A stretch of DNA of 64,000 bases from assembly GCA_018261895.1 (NCBI GenBank), contig JAGTRT010000001.1, positions 40,832-104,831 on the forward strand, given 5' to 3'. This document shows positions 1-7,923 of the stretch, piece by piece. Position 1 is the stretch's first letter. Each line of letters starts with the position of its first letter. The notes under the pieces are model-generated. The model saw only the letters and a program-made list of their open reading frames with translations, had not been told where the DNA came from and searched no databases. The position numbers were made by a program, and so were the translations under genes. The DNA comes from Pseudomonadota bacterium (GTDB lineage: Bacteria > Pseudomonadota > Gammaproteobacteria > Burkholderiales > Rhodocyclaceae).

Positions 1-515
1 TCGACGAGGCGCATGCCCTTGCCACCACCGCCGGCGGCGGCCTTGATCAGGACCGGGTAGCCGATGGCGTCGGCTTCCTTGTGGAGCAGATCGGGTGTCT
101 GGTCGTCGCCGTGGTAGCCCGGTGTTAGCGGAACGGCGGCTTTGCCCATCAGTTTCTTGGCTTCTGATTTCGAGCCCATGGCGCGGATGGCCGAGGCCGG
201 CGGGCCGATGAAGGCGATGCCGTTGGCGGCCAGTGCGTCGGCGAAATCGGCGTTTTCGGACAGGAATCCGTAGCCGGGATGCACCGCCTGGGCGCCGGTG
301 CGTTTGCAGGCATCGACAATCTTGTCGGCAACGAGGTAGGACTCGCGGGCAGCGGCCGGGCCGAGCAGCACGGCCTCGTCGGCGAGGCGGACATGGCGGG
401 CGTTGGCATCGGCTTCGGAATAGACGGCGACGGTGCGGATGCCCATGCGGCGGGCGGTCTTGATGACGCGGCAGGCTATTTCTCCGCGGTTGGCAATGAG
501 GATCTTGTTAAACAT
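1..515 (-). CDS. liuD: Methylcrotonyl-CoA carboxylase biotin carboxylase subunit, 5' part only
   Basis: Reads from an ATG at 515 to the window edge (about 171 residues); the rest of the ATP-grasp domain and any biotin carrier lie outside. The N-terminus [18 protein letters not shown] and the ATP loop [12 protein letters not shown] near residues 158-168 are typical of biotin carboxylases. It follows liuB- and liuC-like genes on the same strand, so the best reading is the alpha subunit that carboxylates 3-methylcrotonyl-CoA with bicarbonate and ATP in leucine degradation. A propionyl- or geranyl-CoA carboxylase cannot be excluded from this fragment. GGGAG lies about 8 nt before the ATG. A short decoy copy of the same start lies just upstream (508-633). 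Confidence 0.93.
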   Translation of the reverse strand, partial: MFNKILIANRGEIACRVIKTARRMGIRTVAVYSEADANARHVRLADEAVLLGPAAARESYLVADKIVDACKRTGAQAVHPGYGFLSENADFADALAANGIAFIGPPASAIRAMGSKSEAKKLMGKAAVPLTPGYHGDDQTPDLLHKEADAIGYPVLIKAAAGGGGKGMRLV

Positions 516-543
516 GCTGGGTCTCCCGCGGAGAAATAGCCTG
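472..543. repeat. 18-bp perfect inverted repeat around the liuD start codon
   Basis: CAGGCTATTTCTCCGCGG at 472-489 is the exact reverse complement of 526-543. The left arm lies inside the liuD coding sequence and the right arm in its leader. The 36-nt loop holds the liuD start codon and ribosome-binding region, so a transcript could fold the start site into a hairpin loop. Confidence 0.75.
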
Positions 544-633
544 AGCGTGCTGCGCACGCTGGCGGTTTGACTTCGTCGCTGCGCCGCTGCGCGGCTGGTC
601 GCCACGATTGGCAATCAGGATCTTGTTGAACAT
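508..633 (-). pseudogene. Vestigial second copy of the liuD 5' end (41-codon ORF)
   Basis: An ATG at 633 opens a 41-codon ORF whose first 11 residues, [11 protein letters not shown], equal the start of LiuD. It then runs through hairpin-rich DNA and stops at 508-510, overlapping the true liuD start in another frame. About 30 bp (604-633 versus 486-515) are nearly identical between the copies. This looks like a partial tandem duplication, possibly made when the hairpin element at 544-595 arrived. Translation of this decoy could affect liuD expression, which is inference. Confidence 0.6.
544..595. repeat. REP-like pair of GC-rich hairpins
   Basis: Two short palindromes lie back to back between the liuD start and its duplicate: AGCGTGC-TGC-GCACGCT (544-560) and GCCGC-TGC-GCGGC (583-595). 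The layout resembles bacterial REP/BIME elements. No second copy was recognised in the window, so the family assignment is tentative. Confidence 0.4.
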
Positions 634-636
634 GGC

Positions 637-1422
637 TTATTCCCCAATCCAGTTGGGCTGACGTTTATCGAGGAAAGCACCGATGCCTTCGCGGGCTTCC
701 GGCGTGGCGCGCAGGTGGGCGATGCGGTGGGCGGTGTCTTCGACCAGCGTGTCGTTTATGGGCCGGCCGCTGACGGCGCGGATCAGGTCCTTGGCTGCGG
801 CCTGGGCGTGCGGGCCGCCTTGCAGCAGGGCCGCCGTGATTTCCTGGACCTTGGCATCGAGTTGTTCCGGCTCGACGGTTTCATGGACGAGGCCGATGTC
901 GCAGGCGCGGTCGGCGGCGATGCGTTCGGCCGACTGGAAGTAGCGGGTGGCCTGGCGGGCGCCGATGGCGCGCAGGACGTAGGGCGAAATGGCCGAAGGG
1001 ATGATGCCGAACTTGACTTCGGAGGTGGCGAAGACGGCCTTGGTCGAGGCGACGGCGATGTCGCAGGCGGCGGCCAGGCCCATGCCGCCTCCGAGCGCGG
1101 CACCCTGGACGCGGGCCACGGTCGGCTTCTTCATCTCGGCCAGCGTGCGCAGCATGTGGGCCAGGGCGCGGGCGTCGTTGAGGTTGTCGTCGATGCCGTT
1201 GTTGGCGGCGCGTTTCATCCAGTTGAGGTCGGCGCCGGCCGAGAAGCTCTTGCCGCGGCCGGCGAGGACGACGACGCGCACGTCGGCATCGTCATCGAGC
1301 GCGATGCAGGCGGCGGTCAGTTCGGTGATCAGGGTTTCGTCGAAGGCGTTGTGCAGGTCGGGCCGGTTCATCCAGATGGTGGCGACGGGGCCGTTGAGTT
1401 CGATTTCCAGGGTGGTAAACAT
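637..1422 (-). CDS. liuC: Methylglutaconyl-CoA hydratase (enoyl-CoA hydratase family)
   Basis: A 261-residue crotonase-fold enzyme; the predicted reaction is hydration of 3-methylglutaconyl-CoA to HMG-CoA, the step after methylcrotonyl-CoA carboxylase. FSAGADLNWM (residues 60-69) and ALGGGMGLAAACD (109-121) are the two oxyanion-hole segments, and GADLNWM is the form seen in LiuC-type hydratases. A TTG at 1434 could extend the frame by four codons, but the ATG at 1422 has GGAG about 7 nt upstream and is preferred. It sits between the PaiB-like gene and liuD on one strand. A generic enoyl-CoA hydratase is the alternative. Confidence 0.88.
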   Translation of the reverse strand: MFTTLEIELNGPVATIWMNRPDLHNAFDETLITELTAACIALDDDADVRVVVLAGRGKSFSAGADLNWMKRAANNGIDDNLNDARALAHMLRTLAEMKKPTVARVQGAALGGGMGLAAACDIAVASTKAVFATSEVKFGIIPSAISPYVLRAIGARQATRYFQSAERIAADRACDIGLVHETVEPEQLDAKVQEITAALLQGGPHAQAAAKDLIRAVSGRPINDTLVEDTAHRIAHLRATPEAREGIGAFLDKRQPNWIGE

Positions 1423-1434
1423 GTCTCGCTCCAA

Positions 1435-2052
1435 TTATTGTTGTCGCTGGCGGATCAGGTCCGCCATGGGTTGGCCGTCCAGCGCGGCGATCAGGCTGGC
1501 CTGATTGGCGGCGGGCTGGTTCTGGCTGACTTTCCATTTGCCGACCAGGCGGTCGATGGTGATTTCGATGCCGACCACGGCGCCGAGCATCTTGTCGATG
1601 TAGTCGGCCGGGGCGTCGTCGATGGACCACGGATGGGGCAGGGCGGTTTCGTGCTCGGCGGTCAGCCCGTCGAGCTGGGCGCGCAGCCAGTCACGGTCGT
1701 CGATCAGGCGCAGCTCGCCGTGGGCGTGTACCGCGACGTAGTTCCAGGTCGGTACAACCTTGCCGTGCTCGGCCTTGGTGGCGTAGCCGGAGGGGCTGAT
1801 GTAGCAGTCCGGACCTTTGAAAATTGAGAGAATTTTCCGGTTGACCGTGAGATCCGTTGCCAGCGGGTTGGCACGGGCAATGTGGCCGCGCAGGGTACCG
1901 TTCGGGCCGGCGCCCGCATCCAGATGCAGCGGGATGTGGTTGGCGTCGAGTCCGTCCGGGCCCTGGGTGACGACCGTGGCGAGCGGGTGGGCCCGCATCA
2001 GGTCGTGCAGGACGCCGAGGTCGGTTTCCGCGAAGTGCTTGGGTAGGTACAT
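1435..2052 (-). CDS. FMN-binding PaiB-family protein
   Basis: A 205-residue protein starting MYLPKHFAETDLGVLHDLM, typical of the PaiB/FMN_bind_2 family, with the FMN-site segments ANHIPLHL (37-44) and YISPSGY (84-90). PaiB of Bacillus was described as a negative regulator, but the fold is that of a flavin-binding split barrel, so its job here is uncertain. It is inserted in the leucine-degradation cluster, 4 nt after liuB and touching liuC. Residues 68-78 (LTVNRKILSIF) are encoded by a copy of the dispersed repeat, yet this segment still aligns with family members by eye. Confidence 0.82.
   Translation of the reverse strand: MYLPKHFAETDLGVLHDLMRAHPLATVVTQGPDGLDANHIPLHLDAGAGPNGTLRGHIARANPLATDLTVNRKILSIFKGPDCYISPSGYATKAEHGKVVPTWNYVAVHAHGELRLIDDRDWLRAQLDGLTAEHETALPHPWSIDDAPADYIDKMLGAVVGIEITIDRLVGKWKVSQNQPAANQASLIAALDGQPMADLIRQRQQ
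1819..1853 (+). repeat. Dispersed GTTGACCG repeat, copy 1 (inside the PaiB-like gene)
   Basis: GAAAATTGAGAG followed by the core TTTTCCGGTTGACCGTGA. On the coding strand it reads LTVNRKILSIF in the PaiB-like protein. The 5' part is less conserved than in other copies. Confidence 0.8.
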
Positions 2053-2056
2053 CGCC

Positions 2057-3664
2057 TTACATCCGGAAGATGCCGAACTTCGTTTCTTCGGCCGGCGCGT
2101 TCATTGAGGCCGACAGCCCGAGGCCGAGCACCCGCCGCGTATCGGCCGGGTCGATGATGCCGTCGTCCCACAGCCGCGCCGAGGCGTAATACGGATGGCC
2201 CTGCGTCTCGTACTGTTCGCGGATCGGGTCCTTGAAAGCGGCTTCCTCCTCGGCGCTCCATGTCTTGCCGGCTGCCTCGATGCCGTCGCGCTTGACGGTG
2301 GCCAGCACGCCGGCCGCCTGTTCGCCGCCCATCACCGAGATGCGCGCGTTCGGCCACATCCACAGGAAGCGCGGCGAGTAGGCGCGGCCGCACATGCCGT
2401 AGTTGCCGGCGCCGAACGAGCCGCCGATGACGACGGTGAATTTCGGCACCTTGGCCGTGGCGACGGCCGTGACCATCTTGGCGCCGTCGCGGGCGATACC
2501 GCCGTTTTCGTACTTGCGGCCGACCATGAAGCCGGTGATGTTCTGCAGGAAAACGAGCGGAATGCCGCGCTGGGCGCAGAGTTCGATGAAATGGGCGCCC
2601 TTCAACGCCGATTCGCTGAACAGGATGCCGTTGTTGGCGACGATGCCGACCGGGTAGCCGTAAATCCGCGCGAAGCCGCAAACCAGCGTCGTGCCGTAGC
2701 GCGCCTTGAATTCGTCGAAATCGGAGCCGTCGACGATGCGGGCGATGATTTCGCGCACGTCGAAGGGTTTTTTCGAGTCGGTCGGGATGACGCCGTAGAG
2801 TTCCTCGGTGGCATAGGCCGGTTCGGCCGGCGCGGTCAGCGACACCGGCGGCTGCTTCTGCCAGTTCAGATCCTTGACGATGCGCCGGGCGATGGCCAGC
2901 GCGTGCGCGTCGTTCTCGGCCAGATGATCGACGACGCCGGAGATGCGGGTGTGCACGTCGGCGCCGCCGAGGTCTTCCGCAGAGACGACTTCGCCGGTCG
3001 CGGCTTTGACCAGCGGCGGGCCGCCCAAAAAGATCGTGCCCTGATTCTTGACGATGATCGACTCGTCGCACATCGCCGGCACGTAGGCGCCGCCGGCCGT
3101 GCAGGAACCCATGACGGCGGCGATCTGGGGAATGCCTTGCGCCGACAGGTTGGCCTGGTTGAAGAAGATGCGGCCGAAGTGCTCCTTGTCCGGGAAAACC
3201 TCGTCCTGCATGGGCAGGAAGGCGCCGCCGGAATCGACGAGATAGACGCAGGGCAGCCGGTTTTCCAGGGCGATTTCCTGGGCGCGCAGGTGCTTCTTGA
3301 CGGTCAGCGGGTAGTAGGTGCCGCCCTTCACGGTCGCATCGTTGGCGACGACCATGCACTCGACGCCATTGACGCGACCGATGCCGGCGATCACCGAGGC
3401 GGCCGGCACATCGCCGCCGTACATGCCATAGGCCGCGAACTGGCCGATTTCGAGGAAGGGCGTGCCGGGGTCGAGCAGGCCGTTGACCCGCTCGCGCGGC
3501 AGCAGCTTGCCACGGGCCAGATGCTTCTGACGCGCCGCTTCGGGGCCGCCAAGGGCGATCTTCTCGACCTTTTCATGCAGGTCGGCGACGACGGTCTGCA
3601 TGGCCGCCGCGTTGGCCTGGAAATCGGCGCTACGCGGGTTGAGTTGGGATTTCAGGATGGTCAT
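2057..3664 (-). CDS. liuB: Methylcrotonyl-CoA carboxylase carboxyltransferase subunit
   Basis: A 535-residue carboxyltransferase (beta) subunit with the twin crotonase-like domains of acyl-CoA carboxylases. Segments include [21 protein letters not shown] (about 49-69, abbreviated), the oxyanion-type [12 protein letters not shown] and the C-terminal [20 protein letters not shown]. The length and [10 protein letters not shown] agree with MccB/LiuB rather than PccB. It transfers carboxyl from biotin on LiuD to 3-methylcrotonyl-CoA. It precedes the PaiB-like gene, liuC and liuD on the same strand. The upstream gap to the LOG-family gene is stop-codon-rich filler (3665-3739). Confidence 0.93.
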   Translation of the reverse strand: MTILKSQLNPRSADFQANAAAMQTVVADLHEKVEKIALGGPEAARQKHLARGKLLPRERVNGLLDPGTPFLEIGQFAAYGMYGGDVPAASVIAGIGRVNGVECMVVANDATVKGGTYYPLTVKKHLRAQEIALENRLPCVYLVDSGGAFLPMQDEVFPDKEHFGRIFFNQANLSAQGIPQIAAVMGSCTAGGAYVPAMCDESIIVKNQGTIFLGGPPLVKAATGEVVSAEDLGGADVHTRISGVVDHLAENDAHALAIARRIVKDLNWQKQPPVSLTAPAEPAYATEELYGVIPTDSKKPFDVREIIARIVDGSDFDEFKARYGTTLVCGFARIYGYPVGIVANNGILFSESALKGAHFIELCAQRGIPLVFLQNITGFMVGRKYENGGIARDGAKMVTAVATAKVPKFTVVIGGSFGAGNYGMCGRAYSPRFLWMWPNARISVMGGEQAAGVLATVKRDGIEAAGKTWSAEEEAAFKDPIREQYETQGHPYYASARLWDDGIIDPADTRRVLGLGLSASMNAPAEETKFGIFRM

Positions 3665-3739
3665 GTCTCTTCCTAGTTGTCAGTTATTTGTTTCTAGTTG
3701 TTAGCAGTAGGCGGCGTGGTTTTGCTAGTGACTAATGAC
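3665..3739. other. Stop-rich low-complexity intercistronic linker
   Basis: A spacer made of loosely repeated CTAGTTGT, TAGTGACTA and CTCGCTACT-like units, closing reading frames. It resembles the spacer between the thioesterase and ivd genes (11524-11580). No promoter or clear terminator was recognised. Confidence 0.4.
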
Positions 3740-4339
3740 TCATAACTCGCTACTGCCTTTCAGCCATTTGCTGACCGGTTCCGGGCGGTAGCCCGTCATC
3801 GCGGCCAGCAGTGATTCGATATCGGTATCGGCCAGCGCCATAGCGCGGTTCTGGGTGCGCAGGAAGCCTTCGTCGACCGCCTTGTCGAACATGGCCAACA
3901 GCGGGTCGTAGAAACCATTGACGTTGAGCAGGCCCATGGGCTTCTGGTGAAAGCCGAGCTGGCCCCAGGTCAGGATTTCGCAGAATTCCTCGAAGGTGCC
4001 GAAGCCACCGGGCAGGGCGATGAAGCCGTCTGACAGCTCGGCCATGCGTGCCTTGCGCGTGTGCATCGAATCGACGACCTCGATGCGTGTCAGCGTCCGG
4101 TGATCGACGGCACGACCGGCGACCTCCTTGCCCATCAGCGCTTCCGGGATGACGCCGATGACCGTGCCGCCCGCCTCCAGACAGGCATCGGCAACGGCGC
4201 CCATGAGCCCGATATTGCCGGCGCCATAGACCAGCTCGATGCCGCGCGCAGCGAGCAGGCGGCCGAGCTTTTCGGCCTCGGCGCGGTAGATCGGGTTGCT
4301 GCCGGCGTTCGAGCCGCAGAAGACACAGATTCGTTTCAT
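3740..4339 (-). CDS. LOG-family (TIGR00730) nucleoside 5'-monophosphate phosphoribohydrolase
   Basis: A 199-residue Rossmann-like protein starting MKRICVFCGSN. PGGFGTFEEF (110-119) is the hallmark PGGxGTxxE of the LOG family, with an upstream R-K pair near 95-98. Family members release ribose 5-phosphate from nucleoside monophosphates, for example in cytokinin activation; the substrate here is unknown. The ATG at 4339 overlaps the stop of the phosphoesterase gene (ATGA), indicating coupling. An in-frame upstream extension to 4387 exists but lies inside the neighbour and is not preferred. The last residues (SSEL) come from the stop-rich linker. Confidence 0.85.
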   Translation of the reverse strand: MKRICVFCGSNAGSNPIYRAEAEKLGRLLAARGIELVYGAGNIGLMGAVADACLEAGGTVIGVIPEALMGKEVAGRAVDHRTLTRIEVVDSMHTRKARMAELSDGFIALPGGFGTFEEFCEILTWGQLGFHQKPMGLLNVNGFYDPLLAMFDKAVDEGFLRTQNRAMALADTDIESLLAAMTGYRPEPVSKWLKGSSEL

Positions 4340-5166
4340 CCTTGTTCCTTGCTGCCCAGTCGCAGCGTAACGGTCTCCGGTGGGCAATTGAAGCGAACCG
4401 GCAGAATGCTGGTGCCAACGCCAGCCGTGACGTAGGTGGGCGCCGGTACGTCCGGTAACCAGCCGAGGGCGTGACGCAGCGGCGAACGGCCCGGCGTGAC
4501 CAGAGCGCCAAAGAACGGCACACGGACTTGACCACCATGGGTATGGCCGGCGAAGGCGACGAGGGTCTGGGGCGGCAAGTCCGGCGCGTTGGCGGGGTCG
4601 TGCATCATGACGATCGTGCGGGCATTGGCAGGCGCCGCGGCAAGGGCCTTGGCCGGATGGGCGTGTCCCGTCATGTCGTCGCCAATGCCGACCAGCCAGA
4701 CGTTCTGGCCGGCCCCGGGGAGCGGCATGGCGCCGTTCTCGATGACGCGGATGCCCTTTTGTTCGAGTGCCTGCCGGATCTGCTGGCCGTCATGCCACCA
4801 GTCGTGATTGCCGAGCGTGGCGAAGACGCCGAGTGGGGCCTTCAGGCGGCCAAGCTCCTCGGCAATCTGCAGCGGATCGACGGCTTTGCCGCCGAGTACG
4901 CCCTGGATGACAAAATCGCCCGGCAGCAGGATCAAGTCCGGCTTGCCGGCGTTCAACTGATCGACCACCCTGCGCAGCATCGGGAGGCCGGCATGCGGCG
5001 CGCCAACGTGAAAGTCGGCCGCCACGGCGATGGTCATGGGCGGCCCGGTCCAGTCGGTGACGGCCAAGCTCAGGTCGCGCTGCTGCAACCAGCCCGGCTC
5101 GAAACCGAAGCCCCAAGCCGCCGAGGCAAACAGCGCTCCCAGGACGATCAGGCGTGACCGATTCAT
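4336..5166 (-). CDS. Metallophosphoesterase (YaeI/YkuE-like), exported or membrane-anchored
   Basis: A 276-residue calcineurin-like phosphoesterase. Metal-binding motifs appear in order: DFHVG (51-55), GDFV (83-86), LGNHDWW (118-124), MMHDP and FAGHTHGGQVRVP (about 206-218). The N-terminus MNRSRLIVLGALFASAAWGF is a signal peptide or anchor. Family members with this layout act on lipid-linked or periplasmic phosphoesters, but no substrate can be assigned. It is translationally coupled to the LOG gene. Confidence 0.85.
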   Translation of the reverse strand: MNRSRLIVLGALFASAAWGFGFEPGWLQQRDLSLAVTDWTGPPMTIAVAADFHVGAPHAGLPMLRRVVDQLNAGKPDLILLPGDFVIQGVLGGKAVDPLQIAEELGRLKAPLGVFATLGNHDWWHDGQQIRQALEQKGIRVIENGAMPLPGAGQNVWLVGIGDDMTGHAHPAKALAAAPANARTIVMMHDPANAPDLPPQTLVAFAGHTHGGQVRVPFFGALVTPGRSPLRHALGWLPDVPAPTYVTAGVGTSILPVRFNCPPETVTLRLGSKEQG

Positions 5167-5173
5167 GTTTCGC

Positions 5174-5800
5174 TCAGAAACCGCCGGTTTTCAGCCAGTG
5201 TTCGATCTGCGGCAACCGGTCGGCGCCGAAGAAGGCTTCGCCGTCGATGACCACGTGCGGCGAGCCGAAGACGCCGGCGGCCAGCGCCTGGTCGCATTCG
5301 TCCTTGAGGCGGGCTTTGATCTCCGGTGCCTGCAGGGCGGCGGCCAGCGTGTCGCGGTCGATGCCGAGCGCGACGGCGATGTCGAGCACGGTGTCGGGCG
5401 ACGAGATGTCACGGTCCTCAACGAAGAAGGCGCGATAGGCGGCGTGGGCGAAAGCGCGGGCCAGCGCGCAGTCCTGACCGTGCAGCCAGTAGTAGGCGCG
5501 GGCGGCGTTCTGCGTTGGCAGGGGGAAGCGGCTGGGCGGGTTGTAGGGGATGCCCATGTGCCGCGCCGAGCGATGGAAGTCGTGCAGCATGTATTTGCCC
5601 TTGCTGCTCACGCCGTCGGCCGGCGGGCGCGAGCCGGTGGCCTGGAATACGATGCCGAGCAGGATCGGGTGCCAGCGCACCTTGCGGCCGTACTGGGCGG
5701 CGAGGGCGTCGATCTTCTCGCTCATCAGGTAGCCGTAGGGGCTGGAAAAATCGAACCAGAAGTCGATGGGGGCCGGGTTGGCGTTTATTGTGTCGCTCAT
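5174..5800 (-). CDS. DsbA-fold 2-hydroxychromene-2-carboxylate isomerase family protein
   Basis: A 208-residue kappa-GST/DsbA-like protein. FWFDFSSPYGYLMSEKID (14-31) carries the conserved serine that replaces the thioredoxin CxxC, and GVFGSPHVVIDGEAFFG near the C-terminus is the cis-Pro region. The enzyme class performs glutathione-dependent isomerisations in aromatic degradation, but many members have unknown substrates. It is 7 nt upstream of the phosphoesterase gene. An intergenic dispersed-repeat copy precedes it. Confidence 0.83.
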   Translation of the reverse strand: MSDTINANPAPIDFWFDFSSPYGYLMSEKIDALAAQYGRKVRWHPILLGIVFQATGSRPPADGVSSKGKYMLHDFHRSARHMGIPYNPPSRFPLPTQNAARAYYWLHGQDCALARAFAHAAYRAFFVEDRDISSPDTVLDIAVALGIDRDTLAAALQAPEIKARLKDECDQALAAGVFGSPHVVIDGEAFFGADRLPQIEHWLKTGGF

Positions 5801-5818
5801 GTTTGTCTCCTCGTTGGG

Positions 5819-5866
5819 GCGACGGTCAATTTCAGTTTTGGGCTTTTTTTCCGGTTGACCGTCGCA
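5819..5866 (+). repeat. Dispersed GTTGACCG repeat, copy 2 (intergenic, with inverted arm)
   Basis: The repeat (5829-5866) has ATTTCAGTTTTGGGC, a T-tract and CCGGTTGACCGTCG. Uniquely, GCGACGGTCAA at 5819-5829 is the exact reverse complement of TTGACCGTCGC at 5855-5865, giving an 11-bp stem around a 25-nt loop between two minus-strand genes. It could act as a weak terminator or a protein-binding palindrome. Confidence 0.8.
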
Positions 5867-5878
5867 TTCAGGGTTTTA

Positions 5879-7015
5879 CTACTCGTTGGCGATGGTCCGC
5901 CCGATGACCAGGCGCTGAATGTCGTTGGCGCCTTCGTAAATCTGGCTGATGCGCACGTCGCGGTAGATGCGCTCGACCGGGAAGTCGCTGGTGTAGCCAA
6001 CGCCGCCGTGAATCTGGATGGCGTCCGAGGCGATCTTCTCGGCGGCTTCCGAGGCGAACATCTTGGCCATCGAGGCTTCCTTCAGGCAGGGCTTGCCGGC
6101 GTCCTTGAGCTGGGCGGCGCGCCAGACCATGAGGCGGGCGGCGTCGAGCAGCGTGTTCATGTCGGCCAGGCGGAAATTGACGGCCTGGTGTTCGATGATT
6201 GGCTGGCCGAAGGTGACGCGCTCCTTGGCGTAACGCACGGCGGCCTCGAAGGCGGCGCGCGCCATGCCGATGCTCTGGGCGGCGATGCCGATGCGGCCGG
6301 CTTCGAGGTTGGAGAGGGCGATCTTGTAGCCTTCACCTTCCTTGCCAAGCAGGGCGCTGGCCGGGACGCGACAGTTCTCGAAAATGATCTGCACGGTGTC
6401 GGAAGCGTGCTGGCCCATCTTGTCCTCGGTGCGGCCGACGATGAAGCCCGGGGTGTTGGTCGGGATCAGGAAGCAGGAAATGCCCTTCTTGCCGGCCGCC
6501 TTGTCGGTCACGGCGAAGACGATGGCCATGTGGGCGTGCTTGCCGGTGGTGATGAACTGCTTGACGCCGTTCAGCACGAAATGGTCGCCGTCGCGGTCGG
6601 CGCGCGTGGTGATGGCAGCAGCGTCGGAGCCGGTGTGCGGTTCGGTCAGGCAGAAGCAGCCCCACTTTTCACCGCGGGCCAGCGGTTTGAGCCATTCTTC
6701 CTTCTGCGCGTCGGTGCCGTATTTTTGCGTGATGCCGCAGGCCAGCGAGTTCTGTACCGAAACGATGGTCGAGGTGGCGCCATCGCCGGCGGCGATTTCC
6801 TCGATGGTCAGCACCAGCGACATGTAGTCCATGCCGGCGCCGTCCCATTCCTCGGGCACGCACATGCCCATGGCGCCGAGTTCGCCGAGTTCCTTGAGGG
6901 CCTCGGCCGGGAAGGTGTGGTGCTTGTCCCAGTCGGCGGCGAAGGGCGCCAGGCGCTCCTGGGCAAAGGCGCGCATCGAATCGCGGATCATTTCTTGTTC
7001 TTGAGTCAGGATCAT
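5879..7015 (-). CDS. Acyl-CoA dehydrogenase (short-chain/butyryl type)
   Basis: A 378-residue flavoprotein oxidising acyl-CoA to 2-enoyl-CoA. CFCLTEPHTGSDAAAI is the FAD/substrate motif, KMGQHASDT is typical of the family, and the C-terminal QIHGGVGYTSDFPVER plus YEGANDIQRLVIGR carries the catalytic glutamate of short-chain members. The start is MILTQEQEMIRDSMRAF at 7015; longer in-frame readings run into the EamA gene. It overlaps the EamA stop (ATGA). The exact chain-length preference is not visible. Confidence 0.9.
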   Translation of the reverse strand: MILTQEQEMIRDSMRAFAQERLAPFAADWDKHHTFPAEALKELGELGAMGMCVPEEWDGAGMDYMSLVLTIEEIAAGDGATSTIVSVQNSLACGITQKYGTDAQKEEWLKPLARGEKWGCFCLTEPHTGSDAAAITTRADRDGDHFVLNGVKQFITTGKHAHMAIVFAVTDKAAGKKGISCFLIPTNTPGFIVGRTEDKMGQHASDTVQIIFENCRVPASALLGKEGEGYKIALSNLEAGRIGIAAQSIGMARAAFEAAVRYAKERVTFGQPIIEHQAVNFRLADMNTLLDAARLMVWRAAQLKDAGKPCLKEASMAKMFASEAAEKIASDAIQIHGGVGYTSDFPVERIYRDVRISQIYEGANDIQRLVIGRTIANE

Positions 7016-7923
7016 GCTGATTTCTCCAGAGAAGTTTTTTGTCGTGTGGTCAGCCAGACGCCGGCAATGACCAGCAGGCCGCCGGCCAGGACGGCCGGGC
7101 GGAGCCGCTCGTCGAGCAGCAGTGCCGCCTGCAGGACGGCGAAGACGGGGACCAGATTGATGAAAACGGAGGCATGGCCGGCGCCGAGCTGATGCACGGC
7201 GGCCGTGAACCAGGTGTAGGCGATGGCCGTGCCGAACAGGGCGAGAAAGCCCATGCTGGCCCAGACCCGCCATGACCAGGCGGCCGGATCGATGTCACCC
7301 TGCACCAGCGCAGCCAGACCGAGCAGCAGCGCGCCGCTCAGGCTGGCGTAGAGCGTCGTTGCCAGCGCCGAAAAGCGGTGCGTCGCCTGCCAGCCGATGA
7401 AGGTGTAGGCCGCCCAGCTCGCCACGCAGCCGAGGATCAGCCATTCGCCAAGGCCGACCTCGCCGTTGATCAGGGCCAGCGGATCGCCGTTGCCGATCAC
7501 CGTCAGGCAGCCGGCAAAGGCGATCAGGCTGCCGATCGCCTTGCGAACCGTCATGCGTTCCTTGCCGGTCAGCCAGGCGAGGATGACGACGACCGCCGGG
7601 TTCAGGGCAACGACGAGCGCGCCGCGCCCGGCCGAAATGCGTTGCAGCCCGAAAAAGAAGCACAGGCCGTACAAAAAGATGCCGAAAAACCCGAGCGCCC
7701 AGACCAAACCCCATTCCCGCCCGCCCTGCGGCAGCGGAATGCTGCCCTCGGCGAAGAGCAGCACGCCGGCGACGATGGCGCCGGACAGCACGAAGCGCAG
7801 CGAGGCGACGGCCAGCGGCGCCGTCAGCTCCTGGGCAATGACGCGTCCGGCGATCCAGGTTCCACCCCAGAAAAACATCGCAGCGATCAGTTTGGCGTAG
7901 GTGAGCGAACGGGTCTGCGGCAA
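7012..7923 (-). CDS. EamA-family (DMT) transporter
   Basis: A 303-residue membrane protein with two tandem EamA halves and about ten hydrophobic segments; AAMFFWGGTWIAGRVIAQ opens the first. Likely an exporter of a small metabolite across the inner membrane; no substrate can be inferred. It begins with TTG directly after the thiolase stop (TAATTG) with only a weak GAG upstream, so a later start is possible. It overlaps the acyl-CoA dehydrogenase start by 4 nt. Confidence 0.85.
   Translation of the reverse strand: MPQTRSLTYAKLIAAMFFWGGTWIAGRVIAQELTAPLAVASLRFVLSGAIVAGVLLFAEGSIPLPQGGREWGLVWALGFFGIFLYGLCFFFGLQRISAGRGALVVALNPAVVVILAWLTGKERMTVRKAIGSLIAFAGCLTVIGNGDPLALINGEVGLGEWLILGCVASWAAYTFIGWQATHRFSALATTLYASLSGALLLGLAALVQGDIDPAAWSWRVWASMGFLALFGTAIAYTWFTAAVHQLGAGHASVFINLVPVFAVLQAALLLDERLRPAVLAGGLLVIAGVWLTTRQKTSLEKSA

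Noticed and set aside
715..1827. Long plus-strand ORF over liuC and the PaiB-like gene
   Set aside because: Gly/Asp/Val-rich antisense shadow typical of high-GC coding DNA; the minus-strand genes have clear family motifs. The same holds for 2195-3676, 5030-7192, 8260-10284, 13605-15566, 21722-24160 and 56402-58111.
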